The translations under genes and the position numbers were made by a program. Source: an uncultured Flavobacteriaceae bacterium (lineage in GTDB: Bacteria; Bacteroidota; Bacteroidia; Flavobacteriales; Flavobacteriaceae). Taken from it: a stretch of 51,527 bases of DNA. The stretch spans positions 1-51,527 of the forward strand of contig CALLIG010000111.1 of NCBI GenBank assembly GCA_938009735.1, in the 5' to 3' direction. The notes under the pieces are model-generated. The model saw only the letters and a list, made by a program, of their open reading frames with translations, had not been told where the DNA came from and made no database searches. The stretch's first letter is position 1, and the number at the start of each line of letters is the position of its first letter. Of the stretch, positions 31,306-40,286 are shown piece by piece.

Positions 31306-32163
31306 ATGAATCTACTAGACCTAAAAATATCAAGACCCGGATTATGGTTTCCCACCATTTGGATATATCTAGTGCCATTCAGCAATCAAGACGGTTTTTT
31401 GAACTCCCCTTTATTCTGGTTAGGGCTCTTTTTTGTCACCTTTCCCTTAAATTATTTGGTATACGGACTCAATGATTACAATGACGAACAGGCAGATGCG
31501 GTTAATGATAGAAAAGGAAACTTCTTATTCGGTGCCAAAGCACCGCGAAAACATTTAGACGGTTTATTAAAGAAAATCGCTTTCGTCATCTTGCCCTTTG
31601 TTGTGATTTTCACTTATCTATCGGGCCTAAAAATGTTATTGCTTTTGGTTTTTATGGTACTGGTAAACATCTTATATAATTTCAAACCCTTTCGCATTAA
31701 AGAAAGACCTCCTTTTGAAATCCTCATTCAAGTGGGCTATGTAACAACTGCTTTCTTTGCTATTGAATTGAATAATTTAGAAATGTTGCCCTGGCAAACT
31801 TTAGCCTATTTATCCCTTTTTGCTTTTCAAGCACATATTGCTGGAGAAATTATGGATATCGAACCTGATTTAGAATCAGGAAAACGTACTACAGCAACTC
31901 TTTTAAAACGTAAAAATTCAAAATTTTTAATGCTTGTTATCTTACTACTAGAGTCGTTTCTGGTTTGGTATTGGTTTCAAGATATTGTTTTGGCCTCATT
32001 TTTAGGAGTGTTTGCACTATGGTTGATTTTTGATGTATTCATCTTTTTTAAAGAAAAACCATATACTTTACCTCAGATGAAGCTCTTTGGCTATGCGATT
32101 AACTTATCTGCGATTTTTTCTATGGCTTGGGTACTGTATAGTGGTAAACTTCTCTTAGGGTAA
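31306..32163 (+). CDS. UbiA-family prenyltransferase-like protein
   Basis: 285 residues, about nine TM segments. The first aspartate motif is LNDYNDEQADAVNDRKGN and the second is GEIMDIEPDLESGKRTTAT, both typical of the UbiA superfamily. The acceptor (quinone, lipid, carotenoid or other) is not shown; no menaquinone or carotenoid gene is adjacent. It diverges from ftsX. Confidence 0.85.
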   Translation: MNLLDLKISRPGLWFPTIWIYLVPFSNQDGFLNSPLFWLGLFFVTFPLNYLVYGLNDYNDEQADAVNDRKGNFLFGAKAPRKHLDGLLKKIAFVILPFVVIFTYLSGLKMLLLLVFMVLVNILYNFKPFRIKERPPFEILIQVGYVTTAFFAIELNNLEMLPWQTLAYLSLFAFQAHIAGEIMDIEPDLESGKRTTATLLKRKNSKFLMLVILLLESFLVWYWFQDIVLASFLGVFALWLIFDVFIFFKEKPYTLPQMKLFGYAINLSAIFSMAWVLYSGKLLLG

Positions 32164-32210
32164 ACGTTTATATAGCATCTAACCCACTTTCGCCTTTCCT
32201 AGAATAAACC

Positions 32211-32218
32211 TATTTTTG
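32211..32218 (+). promoter_or_regulatory. leuS promoter -7 element
   Basis: TATTTTTG, exact fit to TAnnTTTG, giving a leader of about 115 bases. Confidence 0.55.
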
Positions 32219-32252
32219 CCCTTTAATCGATAATCGAGATTTAAAATACTTC

Positions 32253-32335
32253 GACGCTTGCGTCAAAATTAATTTTGAATTTCCTTTTAATGCCTCGAGG
32301 GATTGCCCCGAGGAAGTTTACTTTTAAGACGCAAG
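32253..32335 (+). promoter_or_regulatory. Structured leader or terminal-inverted-repeat element before leuS
   Basis: CTTGCGTC (32257-32264) pairs with GACGCAAG (32328-32335) and could alternatively pair with GACGC (32253-32257) in a small hairpin. Inside lie AAAATTAATTTT and a stem CCTCG(A)GGG-ATTG-CCC-CGAGG (32293-32313). It ends four bases before the leuS ATG. It may be a mobile or repeat element or a switching leader. Confidence 0.55.
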
Positions 32336-32339
32336 AATC

Positions 32340-35300
32340 ATGCAATACAATTTCAACGAAATTGAAGCCAAGTGGCAGAAATACTGGGCCGAAAACCAAA
32401 CGTTTAAAGCAGAGAATACTTCTGAAAAGAAGAAATTCTATGTTTTAGATATGTTTCCTTACCCTTCAGGTGCCGGACTCCATGTAGGTCACCCCTTAGG
32501 CTATATTGCGAGTGATATTTATGCGCGTTACAAAAGACATAAAGGTTTTAATGTAATGCATCCTCAGGGATACGATTCTTTCGGACTTCCGGCAGAGCAG
32601 TATGCCATTCAAACAGGGCAGCATCCAGCAATAACTACCGCTGAAAATATAAAAACATACAGAAGACAATTAGACCAAATTGGTTTCTCATTTGATTGGA
32701 GTCGTGAAGTGCGTACTTCAGATCCGAAATATTATAAATGGACCCAATGGGTTTTCATTCAATTGTTCAATTCTTGGTATAATAAAGATTCAGATAAAGC
32801 AGAAGATATTGAGACTTTGATTTCAATGTTTTCTTCGGATGGGAATGCAAATATAAATGCAGTCTGTGATGATGATATTGCAGTCTTTTCAGCCGCTGAC
32901 TGGAAGGCATTTTCAAGCAAAGAACAACAGGAAATCTTATTACAATATAGACTGACCTATTTGGCGGAAACGGAAGTAAATTGGTGTCCCGCTTTAGGAA
33001 CAGTACTAGCCAATGATGAAATTGTTAACGGAGTTTCAGAGCGTGGTGGTCATGCTGTCGTTCGTAAAAAAATGACCCAATGGAGTATGCGTATCAGCGC
33101 CTATGCTCAACGTTTGTTAGATGGATTAAACAAAATCGATTGGCCGCAACCTTTGAAAGATTCTCAAACGAATTGGATTGGTAGAAGTCAAGGAGCGAGT
33201 GTTACTTTTTATACCAATGATGATGAACGTCATCCTATTGAAGTCTTCACAACAAGACCAGATACTATTTTCGGAGCAAGTTTTATGACTTTAGCGCCCG
33301 AACATGAATTGGTTGCTAAGATCACAACTGCTGAACAAAAATCAGCTGTTGAAGGATATATTGAAGCCACAGCAAAACGTTCGGAACGTGAGCGCATGGC
33401 TGATGTAAAAACCATTTCTGGGGCCTTTACAGGTGCTTATGCAGAACATCCGTTTTCTAAAAATCCTATTCCGATTTGGATTGGTGATTATGTTCTAGCA
33501 GGCTACGGAACAGGAGCTGTAATGTCGGTGCCATGTGGTGATCAGCGGGATTATGATTTTGCAAAAAAGTTTGATATATCTATTCCGAATATATTTGAAG
33601 GCGTTGATATTTCTGAAGAAGCTTTTGCGGATAAAGAAAAAACCATCATTGCAAATTCTGATTTCTTAGACGGTTTGAAATATAAGAAAGCAGTAAAATT
33701 GGCGATCTATGAATTAGAGAAATTAGGACAAGGTGAAGGTAAAATCAACTATCGATTACGCGATGCTGTTTTCAGTAGACAGCGCTATTGGGGAGAACCT
33801 TTCCCAGTATATTATGTAGATGGAATGCCGCAAATGTTAGATAAAAAATTCTTGCCTTTGGCGTTGCCAGAAGTAGATAAGTATTTACCAACAGAGACAG
33901 GAGAGCCGCCATTAGGAAATGCCAAAGAATGGCATTGGTTGCAATATGGTAATGAAGGAAAAGTGGTTTCAGAAGAAGAATTTAATAATTCCTCCCCTTC
34001 GGGGAGGCTAGGTGGGGCTTTAGAGCTAAACACGATGCCGGGTTGGGCAGGAAGTTCACAATACTTCAATCGCTATATGGACCCGCACAATGCCGATGAA
34101 ATTTTCTCTAAAGAAGCGATGGACTATTGGCAAGATGTGGATTTATATATCGGTGGTAGTGAACATGCTACAGGGCATTTGTTATACAGTCGTTTTTGGC
34201 AGAAGTTTATGTTTGACAGAGGGCTTGTGCCTAAAGATGAGTTTGCTAAAAAGCTTATCAATCAAGGTATGATTACGGGGACTAGTGCGTTTATTTTTAG
34301 AATTTCTGAAGGGTACTATAAATGGGATAATGGATTGCATCTTATGGATGATATTCAACCACAATTGGAAATTTTCGATAAGCTTTTCGATGATATTTAC
34401 AAAGGCTGCTTGATTTCGTTTGATAAATTGGAAAATTGTGATTGCTACGAAGGTGTAGACGGGAGTATTTATAAGTTGGGCGATATCTTAAAAGATTCAG
34501 AAATGAGTTCTAGGCTAACTAAGGCGGGATTCGAATATAAAAAAATTACTTTTTCGATTTCTAAAATTCATACTCCCGTAGAATTTGTAGATAATCAAAA
34601 TAATCTGGATGTAGCAAAATTCATGAGTTGGTCAAACAATATAAAACAACCAATTTACAACCATCCTGATAGCTTTAAAGTTTCTCGCGAGGTGGAAAAA
34701 ATGTCCAAATCCAAATACAATGTGGTCAATCCTGATGATATTGTATCTGATTATGGTGCAGACAGTCTTCGTTTGTATGAAATGTTCTTAGGTCCTTTAG
34801 AACAATCTAAACCTTGGAATACTGCTGGTATTACGGGAGTTCATGGTTTCTTGAAAAAACTATGGAAATTGTATTTTGATGATAACGGTTCTAAAGTAAC
34901 TGATGCGGAACCATCTGCAGAAAATTTAAAAACACTTCACAAAACTATTAAAAAAGTAGAAGAAGATATTGAGAACTTTAGTTTTAACACCTCGGTTTCT
35001 ACATTTATGATTTGTGTAAATGAGTTAACCGCTCAAAAATGCACAAGCAAAGCGATACTTGAACCATTGGCATTATTGGTTTCTCCGTATGCCCCGCATA
35101 TTGCTGAAGAGCTTTGGGAGCAATTAGGAAATACAGGGTCCATTTCAACAATAGATTTTCCGATTTTTGAACCGAAACATTTGGTAGAAAGTAACAAAGT
35201 GTATCCGATTTCATTTAATGGTAAAATGAAGTTCACGATGGAACTTTCTTTAGATTTATCAAAAGATGATATTGAAGCAGCTGTTATGGCGCATGAAAAA

Positions 35301-35378
35301 ACACAGCAGCAATTAGCAGGTCGTACTCCTAAAAAGGTAATCGTAGTACCTGGTAAGATTGTAAATATTGTTGGCTAA
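32340..35378 (+). CDS. leuS: Leucyl-tRNA synthetase, with divergent inserts
   Basis: Charges tRNA-Leu. 1012 residues, longer than the roughly 920-940 of most relatives. HIGH is HVGH in PYPSGAGLHVGHPLGY (about 38-54), the connective editing region has TRPDTIFGASFMTLAPEH, and KMSKS is EKMSKSKYNVVNPDD. A GC-rich palindrome at 33991-34007 is read in frame as SPSGRLGG, giving a short low-complexity insert after VVSEEEFNN. Between LINQGMITG and the KMSKS region (about 34250-34700) the sequence is acidic and poorly like usual LeuRS, possibly an enlarged insert. Followed after 11 bases by SemiSWEET. Confidence 0.95.
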   Translation: MQYNFNEIEAKWQKYWAENQTFKAENTSEKKKFYVLDMFPYPSGAGLHVGHPLGYIASDIYARYKRHKGFNVMHPQGYDSFGLPAEQYAIQTGQHPAITTAENIKTYRRQLDQIGFSFDWSREVRTSDPKYYKWTQWVFIQLFNSWYNKDSDKAEDIETLISMFSSDGNANINAVCDDDIAVFSAADWKAFSSKEQQEILLQYRLTYLAETEVNWCPALGTVLANDEIVNGVSERGGHAVVRKKMTQWSMRISAYAQRLLDGLNKIDWPQPLKDSQTNWIGRSQGASVTFYTNDDERHPIEVFTTRPDTIFGASFMTLAPEHELVAKITTAEQKSAVEGYIEATAKRSERERMADVKTISGAFTGAYAEHPFSKNPIPIWIGDYVLAGYGTGAVMSVPCGDQRDYDFAKKFDISIPNIFEGVDISEEAFADKEKTIIANSDFLDGLKYKKAVKLAIYELEKLGQGEGKINYRLRDAVFSRQRYWGEPFPVYYVDGMPQMLDKKFLPLALPEVDKYLPTETGEPPLGNAKEWHWLQYGNEGKVVSEEEFNNSSPSGRLGGALELNTMPGWAGSSQYFNRYMDPHNADEIFSKEAMDYWQDVDLYIGGSEHATGHLLYSRFWQKFMFDRGLVPKDEFAKKLINQGMITGTSAFIFRISEGYYKWDNGLHLMDDIQPQLEIFDKLFDDIYKGCLISFDKLENCDCYEGVDGSIYKLGDILKDSEMSSRLTKAGFEYKKITFSISKIHTPVEFVDNQNNLDVAKFMSWSNNIKQPIYNHPDSFKVSREVEKMSKSKYNVVNPDDIVSDYGADSLRLYEMFLGPLEQSKPWNTAGITGVHGFLKKLWKLYFDDNGSKVTDAEPSAENLKTLHKTIKKVEEDIENFSFNTSVSTFMICVNELTAQKCTSKAILEPLALLVSPYAPHIAEELWEQLGNTGSISTIDFPIFEPKHLVESNKVYPISFNGKMKFTMELSLDLSKDDIEAAVMAHEKTQQQLAGRTPKKVIVVPGKIVNIVG
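33991..34007. repeat. GC-rich palindrome inside leuS coding sequence
   Basis: CCTCCCC-TTC-GGGGAGG, a perfect 7-base inverted repeat, followed by CTAGGTGGGG. The base composition is far above the local average. Confidence 0.85.
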
Positions 35379-35389
35379 AAATACAACGA

Positions 35390-35644
35390 ATGGACTATAT
35401 CGAAATACTGGGTCTTGTGGCAGCGATTGTTACTACCTCTTGTTTTATACCGCAAGTCTATAAAATCACTAAAGAGAAGTCTACAAAAGATATTTCTTTA
35501 GCCATGTATCTAACAATGACACTTGGTTTATCGCTGTGGCTTATTTATGGTATTGCTATTAAAAGTACGCCTGTGACACTAGCTAATGGCATCACCTTGA
35601 TTTTGGTTTTATGGATTGTAGCACTCAAATTGAAGTATAAATAG
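35390..35644 (+). CDS. SemiSWEET sugar transporter
   Basis: 84 residues with three TM helices and a PQ-loop motif (CFIPQVYKITKEKSTKDISL), the half-length form of eukaryotic SWEETs that acts as a dimer for sugar transport. It starts 11 bases after leuS, on one transcript; the pairing has no clear functional sense. Confidence 0.92.
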   Translation: MDYIEILGLVAAIVTTSCFIPQVYKITKEKSTKDISLAMYLTMTLGLSLWLIYGIAIKSTPVTLANGITLILVLWIVALKLKYK

Positions 35645-35826
35645 CCCTGTTTAGTTCTGCTATATATGTTTAATTGCTAGCTCTTAAATGCACACTTCAA
35701 AATTTTATGGGTGCTATATTCTCAAATGCATAATTCTTAAATGACAGCTGCTCATTTCGTCTGTTTAATTTCATTTTTTGTTTTATTTATTACAATTTTG
35801 AGATGAATACTTAAACTCATAACAAA

Positions 35827-36927
35827 ATGACAATAGGCGTCCCAAAAGAAATTAAGAACAATGAAAGTCGGGTTGGTATGACTCCATCTGGAGTATATGA
35901 ATTGGCAAAAAATGATCATAAGGTATATATCCAATCATCAGCTGGGGAAGGAAGTGGCTTTTCTGATATGGATTATAAAAATGCTGGAGCTATTATTCTT
36001 GATACTATTGGGCAAGTATATGCAATGAGTGAAATGATTGTGAAGGTAAAAGAGCCGATAGAAGAGGAATATAAGCTCATTCAAAAAGATCAGGTAGTAT
36101 TTACATATTTTCATTTTGCATCAAGTGAGCCATTAACAAAAGCGATGATCGAAAGTAAATCGGTTTGTATTGCTTATGAAACAGTTGAAGACAAAGAAGG
36201 AACTTTGCCGCTGTTAACACCAATGTCTGAAGTAGCCGGTAGAATGGCCATTCAGCAGGGGGCAAAATATTTAGAAAAACCTGTAAAAGGTAGAGGGGTT
36301 TTATTAGGGGGAGTGCCCGGTGTACAACCCGGAAAAGTATTAGTTCTTGGTGCTGGAGTTGTGGGTATTCAAGCTGCTAAAATGGCAGCAGGTTTAGGTG
36401 CTCATGTGACTATAATGGATATTAATATGAACCGATTACGTTATGTAAATGACGTTTTGCCACCACATGTCGTGACTGAATTTTCAAGTGAGTATAACAT
36501 TCGAAAACATATCAAAGATCACGATTTGATTATTGGAGGTGTTTTATTAAAAGGAGCTAAAGCTCCAAACTTGATAACAAGAGAAATGCTCAAAGAGATG
36601 AGACCAGGAACAGTAATTGTCGATGTTGCTGTAGATCAAGGTGGATGCGTAGAAACAACGAAACCAACTACGCATGAAGATCCGATTTACATTATTGATG
36701 ATGTTGTTCATTATTCTGTTGCGAATATGCCAGGGGCTGTGCCGTACACATCTACAGTTGCTTTAACCAATGTCACTTTGCCGTATGTTTTGAAGTTGGC
36801 AAATTTAGGATGGGAAAAAGCAACAGAAACAGATGAGCCATTAAAAAAAGGGTTAAATATTATTAAAGGCCGTGTTGTTTATAAAGAAATTATGGAAGCT
36901 TTTGGATGGGAAACCAGCCAATTGTAA
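35827..36927 (+). CDS. ald: Alanine dehydrogenase
   Basis: 366 residues; NAD-dependent oxidative deamination of alanine to pyruvate and ammonia. Signatures: MTIGVPKEIKNNESRVGMTP at the start, an acidic KVKEPIEEEY, MSEVAGRMA, the NAD site VLVLGAGVVGIQAAKMAAGLGA, and HYSVANMPGAVPYTSTVALT with the conserved catalytic Lys/His region. Ends in a terminator. Monocistronic. Confidence 0.97.
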   Translation: MTIGVPKEIKNNESRVGMTPSGVYELAKNDHKVYIQSSAGEGSGFSDMDYKNAGAIILDTIGQVYAMSEMIVKVKEPIEEEYKLIQKDQVVFTYFHFASSEPLTKAMIESKSVCIAYETVEDKEGTLPLLTPMSEVAGRMAIQQGAKYLEKPVKGRGVLLGGVPGVQPGKVLVLGAGVVGIQAAKMAAGLGAHVTIMDINMNRLRYVNDVLPPHVVTEFSSEYNIRKHIKDHDLIIGGVLLKGAKAPNLITREMLKEMRPGTVIVDVAVDQGGCVETTKPTTHEDPIYIIDDVVHYSVANMPGAVPYTSTVALTNVTLPYVLKLANLGWEKATETDEPLKKGLNIIKGRVVYKEIMEAFGWETSQL

Positions 36928-36952
36928 AAGCACATTTTGTCAGTATAATAGG

Positions 36953-36977
36953 CCTCGTCAGAAATGGCGAGGTTTTT
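36953..36977 (+). terminator. Intrinsic terminator after ald
   Basis: CCTCGTCA pairs with TGGCGAGG (one T-G wobble) around a GAAA tetraloop, followed by five T. Confidence 0.85.
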
Positions 36978-37049
36978 GCATTTAAAAAATGAGATTTATG
37001 GAATACTATGAATCTTTAGTATCTTTAAAATAATTAAAACAATAAATAT

Positions 37050-37748
37050 ATGTTAGGATTTGATATGGGCTATATTATAATAGCCGCAGTTTTTGGAGGT
37101 TTAAGCATGCTAATCAGCGGTCGCTTGAAAAGTAAGTTCAAAAAATATTCAAAAGTTCAATTACGTAACGGAATGAGTGGCGCTGAAATAGCAGAAAAAA
37201 TGTTAGCTGATCATGGTATTCGTGATGTTCAGGTGATTTCTACTCCCGGTATGTTGACTGATCATTACAACCCAGCAAATAAAACTGTAAACCTAAGTGA
37301 AGGTGTTTTTGCACAGCGAAATGCATCAGCCGCAGCCGTTGCTGCACATGAAGTAGGGCATGCAGTTCAGCATGCAACAGCATACCAATGGTTAGGCATG
37401 CGATCTAAATTAGTCCCGATTTTAAACATTACTTCTAAATTCTCAATGTGGGTTATTTTTGGTGGTTTAATGTTAATGCAAACGACTGCCATTGGCGGAC
37501 CTATAGCTTGGGTTGGTGTTGGACTATATGGAATAGGAACATTATTTAGTTTTGTGACTTTACCTGTGGAATACGACGCGAGTAATAGAGCCTTAGCTTG
37601 GTTAAAGAATAAGAATATGGTAAGCCAAGAAGAATACGCTGGCGCAGAAGATGCTTTGAAATGGGCTGCAAGAACCTATTTGGTTGCTGCCATTGGAGCA
37701 TTAGCTACCTTATTATATTTTGCTATGAAAGTAGCAAGTAGGGATTAG
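37050..37748 (+). CDS. Zinc membrane metallopeptidase (YugP-like)
   Basis: 232 residues with four TM helices. The zinc site HEVGH (His100, Glu101, His104) lies in a helix after AAAVAAHEVGHAVQHAT, and a C-terminal YDASNRALAWL segment with an Asp is the third-ligand region of this family (neutral zinc metallopeptidase, COG2738). No substrate is known. It ends shortly before a long perfect inverted repeat. Confidence 0.92.
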   Translation: MLGFDMGYIIIAAVFGGLSMLISGRLKSKFKKYSKVQLRNGMSGAEIAEKMLADHGIRDVQVISTPGMLTDHYNPANKTVNLSEGVFAQRNASAAAVAAHEVGHAVQHATAYQWLGMRSKLVPILNITSKFSMWVIFGGLMLMQTTAIGGPIAWVGVGLYGIGTLFSFVTLPVEYDASNRALAWLKNKNMVSQEEYAGAEDALKWAARTYLVAAIGALATLLYFAMKVASRD

Positions 37749-37757
37749 AAAAAGTAA

Positions 37758-37801
37758 GCAGTAGCAGTAATCAGTTGACAGTAACTGATTACTGCTACTG
37801 C
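37758..37801. repeat. 19-base perfect inverted repeat built on CAGT units
   Basis: GCAGTAGCAGTAATCAGTT (37758-37776) and AACTGATTACTGCTACTGC (37783-37801) are perfect complements with GACAGT between. CAGT recurs at 6- to 7-base intervals. It lies between convergent genes with no T-run, so it is more likely a repeat element than a standard terminator. Confidence 0.85.
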
Positions 37802-37811
37802 AAACTGAATA

Positions 37812-38282
37812 CTAAATTGTAATCTGTCGATCAATCTGTTGGTCAAGAGAAATGAAAGTTTCCGTTCGTGAGATACCTTCTATTTGTTGAATTTCTTTGT
37901 TAAGTACGTGCATTAAATGTTCATTATCTCTGCAAAGCACTTTGATAAGAATAGACCAATTACCAGTAGTGTAATGACACTCTAAAACTTCAGGTATTTT
38001 TTCTAATTGCTTTACGGCAACAGGATTACTCATCGCCTTATCTAAATAGATGCCTATGTAAGCCATGGTGGTGTATCCCATTGCTTTTGGGTTGATGATG
38101 AATTTTGAGCCTGCTAATAATCCTGAAGCTTCCAGTTTTCTTAAACGTTGGTGAATGGCAGCGCCAGATATCCCTATGTTACGCGCTATTTCTAAAACAG
38201 GTTTCCGAGCATCTGACATTAAAAACCTTAAGATCTTCTTGTCAATACCGTCTATTTTAACATTTTTCGAATTGGATTTCAT
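37812..38282 (-). CDS. Lrp/AsnC-family regulator
   Basis: 156 residues: HTH (IDGIDKKILRFLMSDARKP, LEIARNIGISGAAIHQRLRKLE) and a RAM ligand domain. It is downstream of the saccharopine dehydrogenase-like gene on the same strand (88-base gap), suggesting control of an amino-acid catabolic gene; the effector is not known. Confidence 0.93.
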   Translation of the reverse strand: MKSNSKNVKIDGIDKKILRFLMSDARKPVLEIARNIGISGAAIHQRLRKLEASGLLAGSKFIINPKAMGYTTMAYIGIYLDKAMSNPVAVKQLEKIPEVLECHYTTGNWSILIKVLCRDNEHLMHVLNKEIQQIEGISRTETFISLDQQIDRQITI

Positions 38283-38370
38283 ATTTACAGTTTCAAATTC
38301 GTAGTAAAAATAAATATTTTATATGAAATAGAAATATGATAAATATTGAGTTCCTTACTTATTCTTACAA

Positions 38371-39747
38371 CTACCTGTCATAAACAGATTCTGGGTTGTA
38401 CCCTAAATATGTTACTTCATGTTCTTTGAAAACAACGCCGTATTCTTTTAGCTCTTCAAGTATAGGCTCATACACTTCTTTTTGAATAGGAATCTGAACT
38501 CCGGGTGTGGTAATCTTTTTATTTAAAATAGCGAGGGTAGCTATGGCAACAGGTAAGCCAACAGTTTTGGCCATTGCTGTATGCGTTCTGCTTTCTCCTT
38601 TAACAACTGTATTTGCATCAATTTGAAATTGTTTTCCATTCAATTTGTATCCGAATTTGTGATACATCACAATCATGTCTTTGTCATCCTCGTCTAGCGT
38701 CCAGCTATCTTCAAGAATGTATTGAAGTATTTGAGCTGGTGTAGCATTTTTTAGAGGGATTATTTTTTTGGCATCAAATAAGTTTAACTCTTGAAGTTTC
38801 ATCCATTTAATATCATCTTGAGCTATTTTAAGATAATGTCTAAGTTTTAATTCTACGGAGTCTGTTGGCGAGTACGGAAGAAATAAATTGATAAAGTCAC
38901 GATAACTCATGCCTTCAGAGCCTTCAATGGTATAGCTATCATCTGTCATTCCAAGTTGAACAAAAATATCCCAAGCCCTTGAAAAACCAACTCTGCGCAT
39001 GGTGCCTCGATAAAGTGTCAGAACATCTTGCAATCCGTAGACTTCTCTATACTTCAAAGAATCTCTATTGGCATAGCCTTCAAATCTTCCGTATCCTTCA
39101 ATTTTAAAAAATTCTGTTCGACGAAATAATTTGTTATATGGAATGTATTTGTACGTTCCTTCCTGTATAAATTGCGCTGCCCCACCTTGACCTGCAACAA
39201 CCACGTTTCGTGGGTTCCAAGTGAATTTATAGTTCCATAGATTGTTATCACTTTCTGGAGCAACCAGTCCACCAGTAAAAGATTCAAAAAGCAGTATCTC
39301 GCCACCTTTATCTCGAATACGATCAATAATTTGCATAGCGCTCATATGATCAACGCCAGGATCTAGTCCAATTTCGTTCATAAACACCAAGCCCTTTGCC
39401 TTGGCTTGTTCATCTAAAGTTTTGATTTCTTTACTTACATAAGAAGCGGTAACCAAATGCTTTTCAAAAGAGATGCAGTCATGTGCTACCTTCATATGCA
39501 TTCGCGCTGGCAACATGGAAACTACAATGTCACTTTCTTGAATTGCTTTTTTTCGATCTTCTTCTTGAAAGATGTCTAGCGAAATTACAGTACAAGCGGT
39601 GTGGTTTTTTACGGAATCAGCTATCCCATCAGGATTAATGTCACCAATCGTCAAGTGTAAATTTTCACGACTAGCTTTTTCTAGAAAATAATCAATCAAA
39701 TAAGATGTTGATTTTCCGGCACCAACTACAAGTACATTTCGCGTCAT
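38371..39747 (-). CDS. Saccharopine dehydrogenase-family enzyme
   Basis: 458 residues; Rossmann NAD site VLVVGAGKSTSYLIDYFLEKAS at the start, and the family blocks EIGLDPGVDHMSAMQIID and ESFTGGLVAPESDNNLWNYK with FTWNPRNVVVAG. This Lys9-like group acts in lysine degradation (saccharopine or lysine-epsilon oxidation); which reaction is not decided by the sequence. The adjacent Lrp gene supports amino-acid control. Confidence 0.9.
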   Translation of the reverse strand: MTRNVLVVGAGKSTSYLIDYFLEKASRENLHLTIGDINPDGIADSVKNHTACTVISLDIFQEEDRKKAIQESDIVVSMLPARMHMKVAHDCISFEKHLVTASYVSKEIKTLDEQAKAKGLVFMNEIGLDPGVDHMSAMQIIDRIRDKGGEILLFESFTGGLVAPESDNNLWNYKFTWNPRNVVVAGQGGAAQFIQEGTYKYIPYNKLFRRTEFFKIEGYGRFEGYANRDSLKYREVYGLQDVLTLYRGTMRRVGFSRAWDIFVQLGMTDDSYTIEGSEGMSYRDFINLFLPYSPTDSVELKLRHYLKIAQDDIKWMKLQELNLFDAKKIIPLKNATPAQILQYILEDSWTLDEDDKDMIVMYHKFGYKLNGKQFQIDANTVVKGESRTHTAMAKTVGLPVAIATLAILNKKITTPGVQIPIQKEVYEPILEELKEYGVVFKEHEVTYLGYNPESVYDR

Positions 39748-39831
39748 ATTCCTTTTACTTAGTTTTGTATTACAAACGAAAGACTAAGGTATCAAATTGT
39801 TACATTTATAAAAAAAGATGCGATTTAAGTT

Positions 39832-40218
39832 ATGAACAGAACAATATTTTTAACAGGAATTGTATTTGGAGTCCTTGCTATAATTCTTGGCGCCTTTGGT
39901 GCTCATGGTCTCGAAAAGCTTATTGATGCTGATGCGATTAGTACTTTTGAAACGGGAGTTAAATACCAAATGTATCATGCGTTGTTTCTTTTATTTTTAG
40001 GAAACACTTCACGCTTATCCGAAAAAAGCAAGAAATGGATTTATTATTTGATTGTTGCAGGAATTCTAATGTTCTCTTTCTCCATCTATCTTTTAGCAAC
40101 AAATTCTTTAACTCAATTTGATTTTAAAACAATAGGATTTATAACTCCGATTGGCGGATTACTACTTATTAGTGGATGGTGTCTGTTAGGTGTTCGAGCA
40201 CATCGGCAATTTGATTAA
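39832..40218 (+). CDS. DUF423 membrane protein
   Basis: 128 residues with four TM helices, starting with the DUF423 signature FGVLAIILGAFGAHGLEKLI and a TFETGVKYQMYHALFLL block. Function unknown. It is divergent from the saccharopine dehydrogenase gene. Confidence 0.92.
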   Translation: MNRTIFLTGIVFGVLAIILGAFGAHGLEKLIDADAISTFETGVKYQMYHALFLLFLGNTSRLSEKSKKWIYYLIVAGILMFSFSIYLLATNSLTQFDFKTIGFITPIGGLLLISGWCLLGVRAHRQFD

Positions 40219-40257
40219 AATATTCTTAAAAAAAAGGCGTTAGAAATATAATTTCAA

Positions 40258-40265
40258 TAATTTTG
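40258..40265 (+). promoter_or_regulatory. pckA promoter -7 element
   Basis: TAATTTTG, exact fit to TAnnTTTG, 21 bases before the start codon. Confidence 0.55.
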
Positions 40266-40286
40266 CATTGCTAAAACAGCTATTTA

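Noticed and set aside
31194-31385. Extended start for ftsX
   Set aside because: The additional residues do not resemble FtsX and run across the intergenic region toward the UbiA-family gene; ATG at 31193 is canonical.
33991-34007. GC-rich palindrome in leuS as a terminator
   Set aside because: It lies within the reading frame and is followed by no T-run; the essential gene continues past it.
37758-37801. CAGT-unit repeats as a CRISPR array
   Set aside because: Units are 6-7 bases and palindromic as a whole, with no spacers of CRISPR length.
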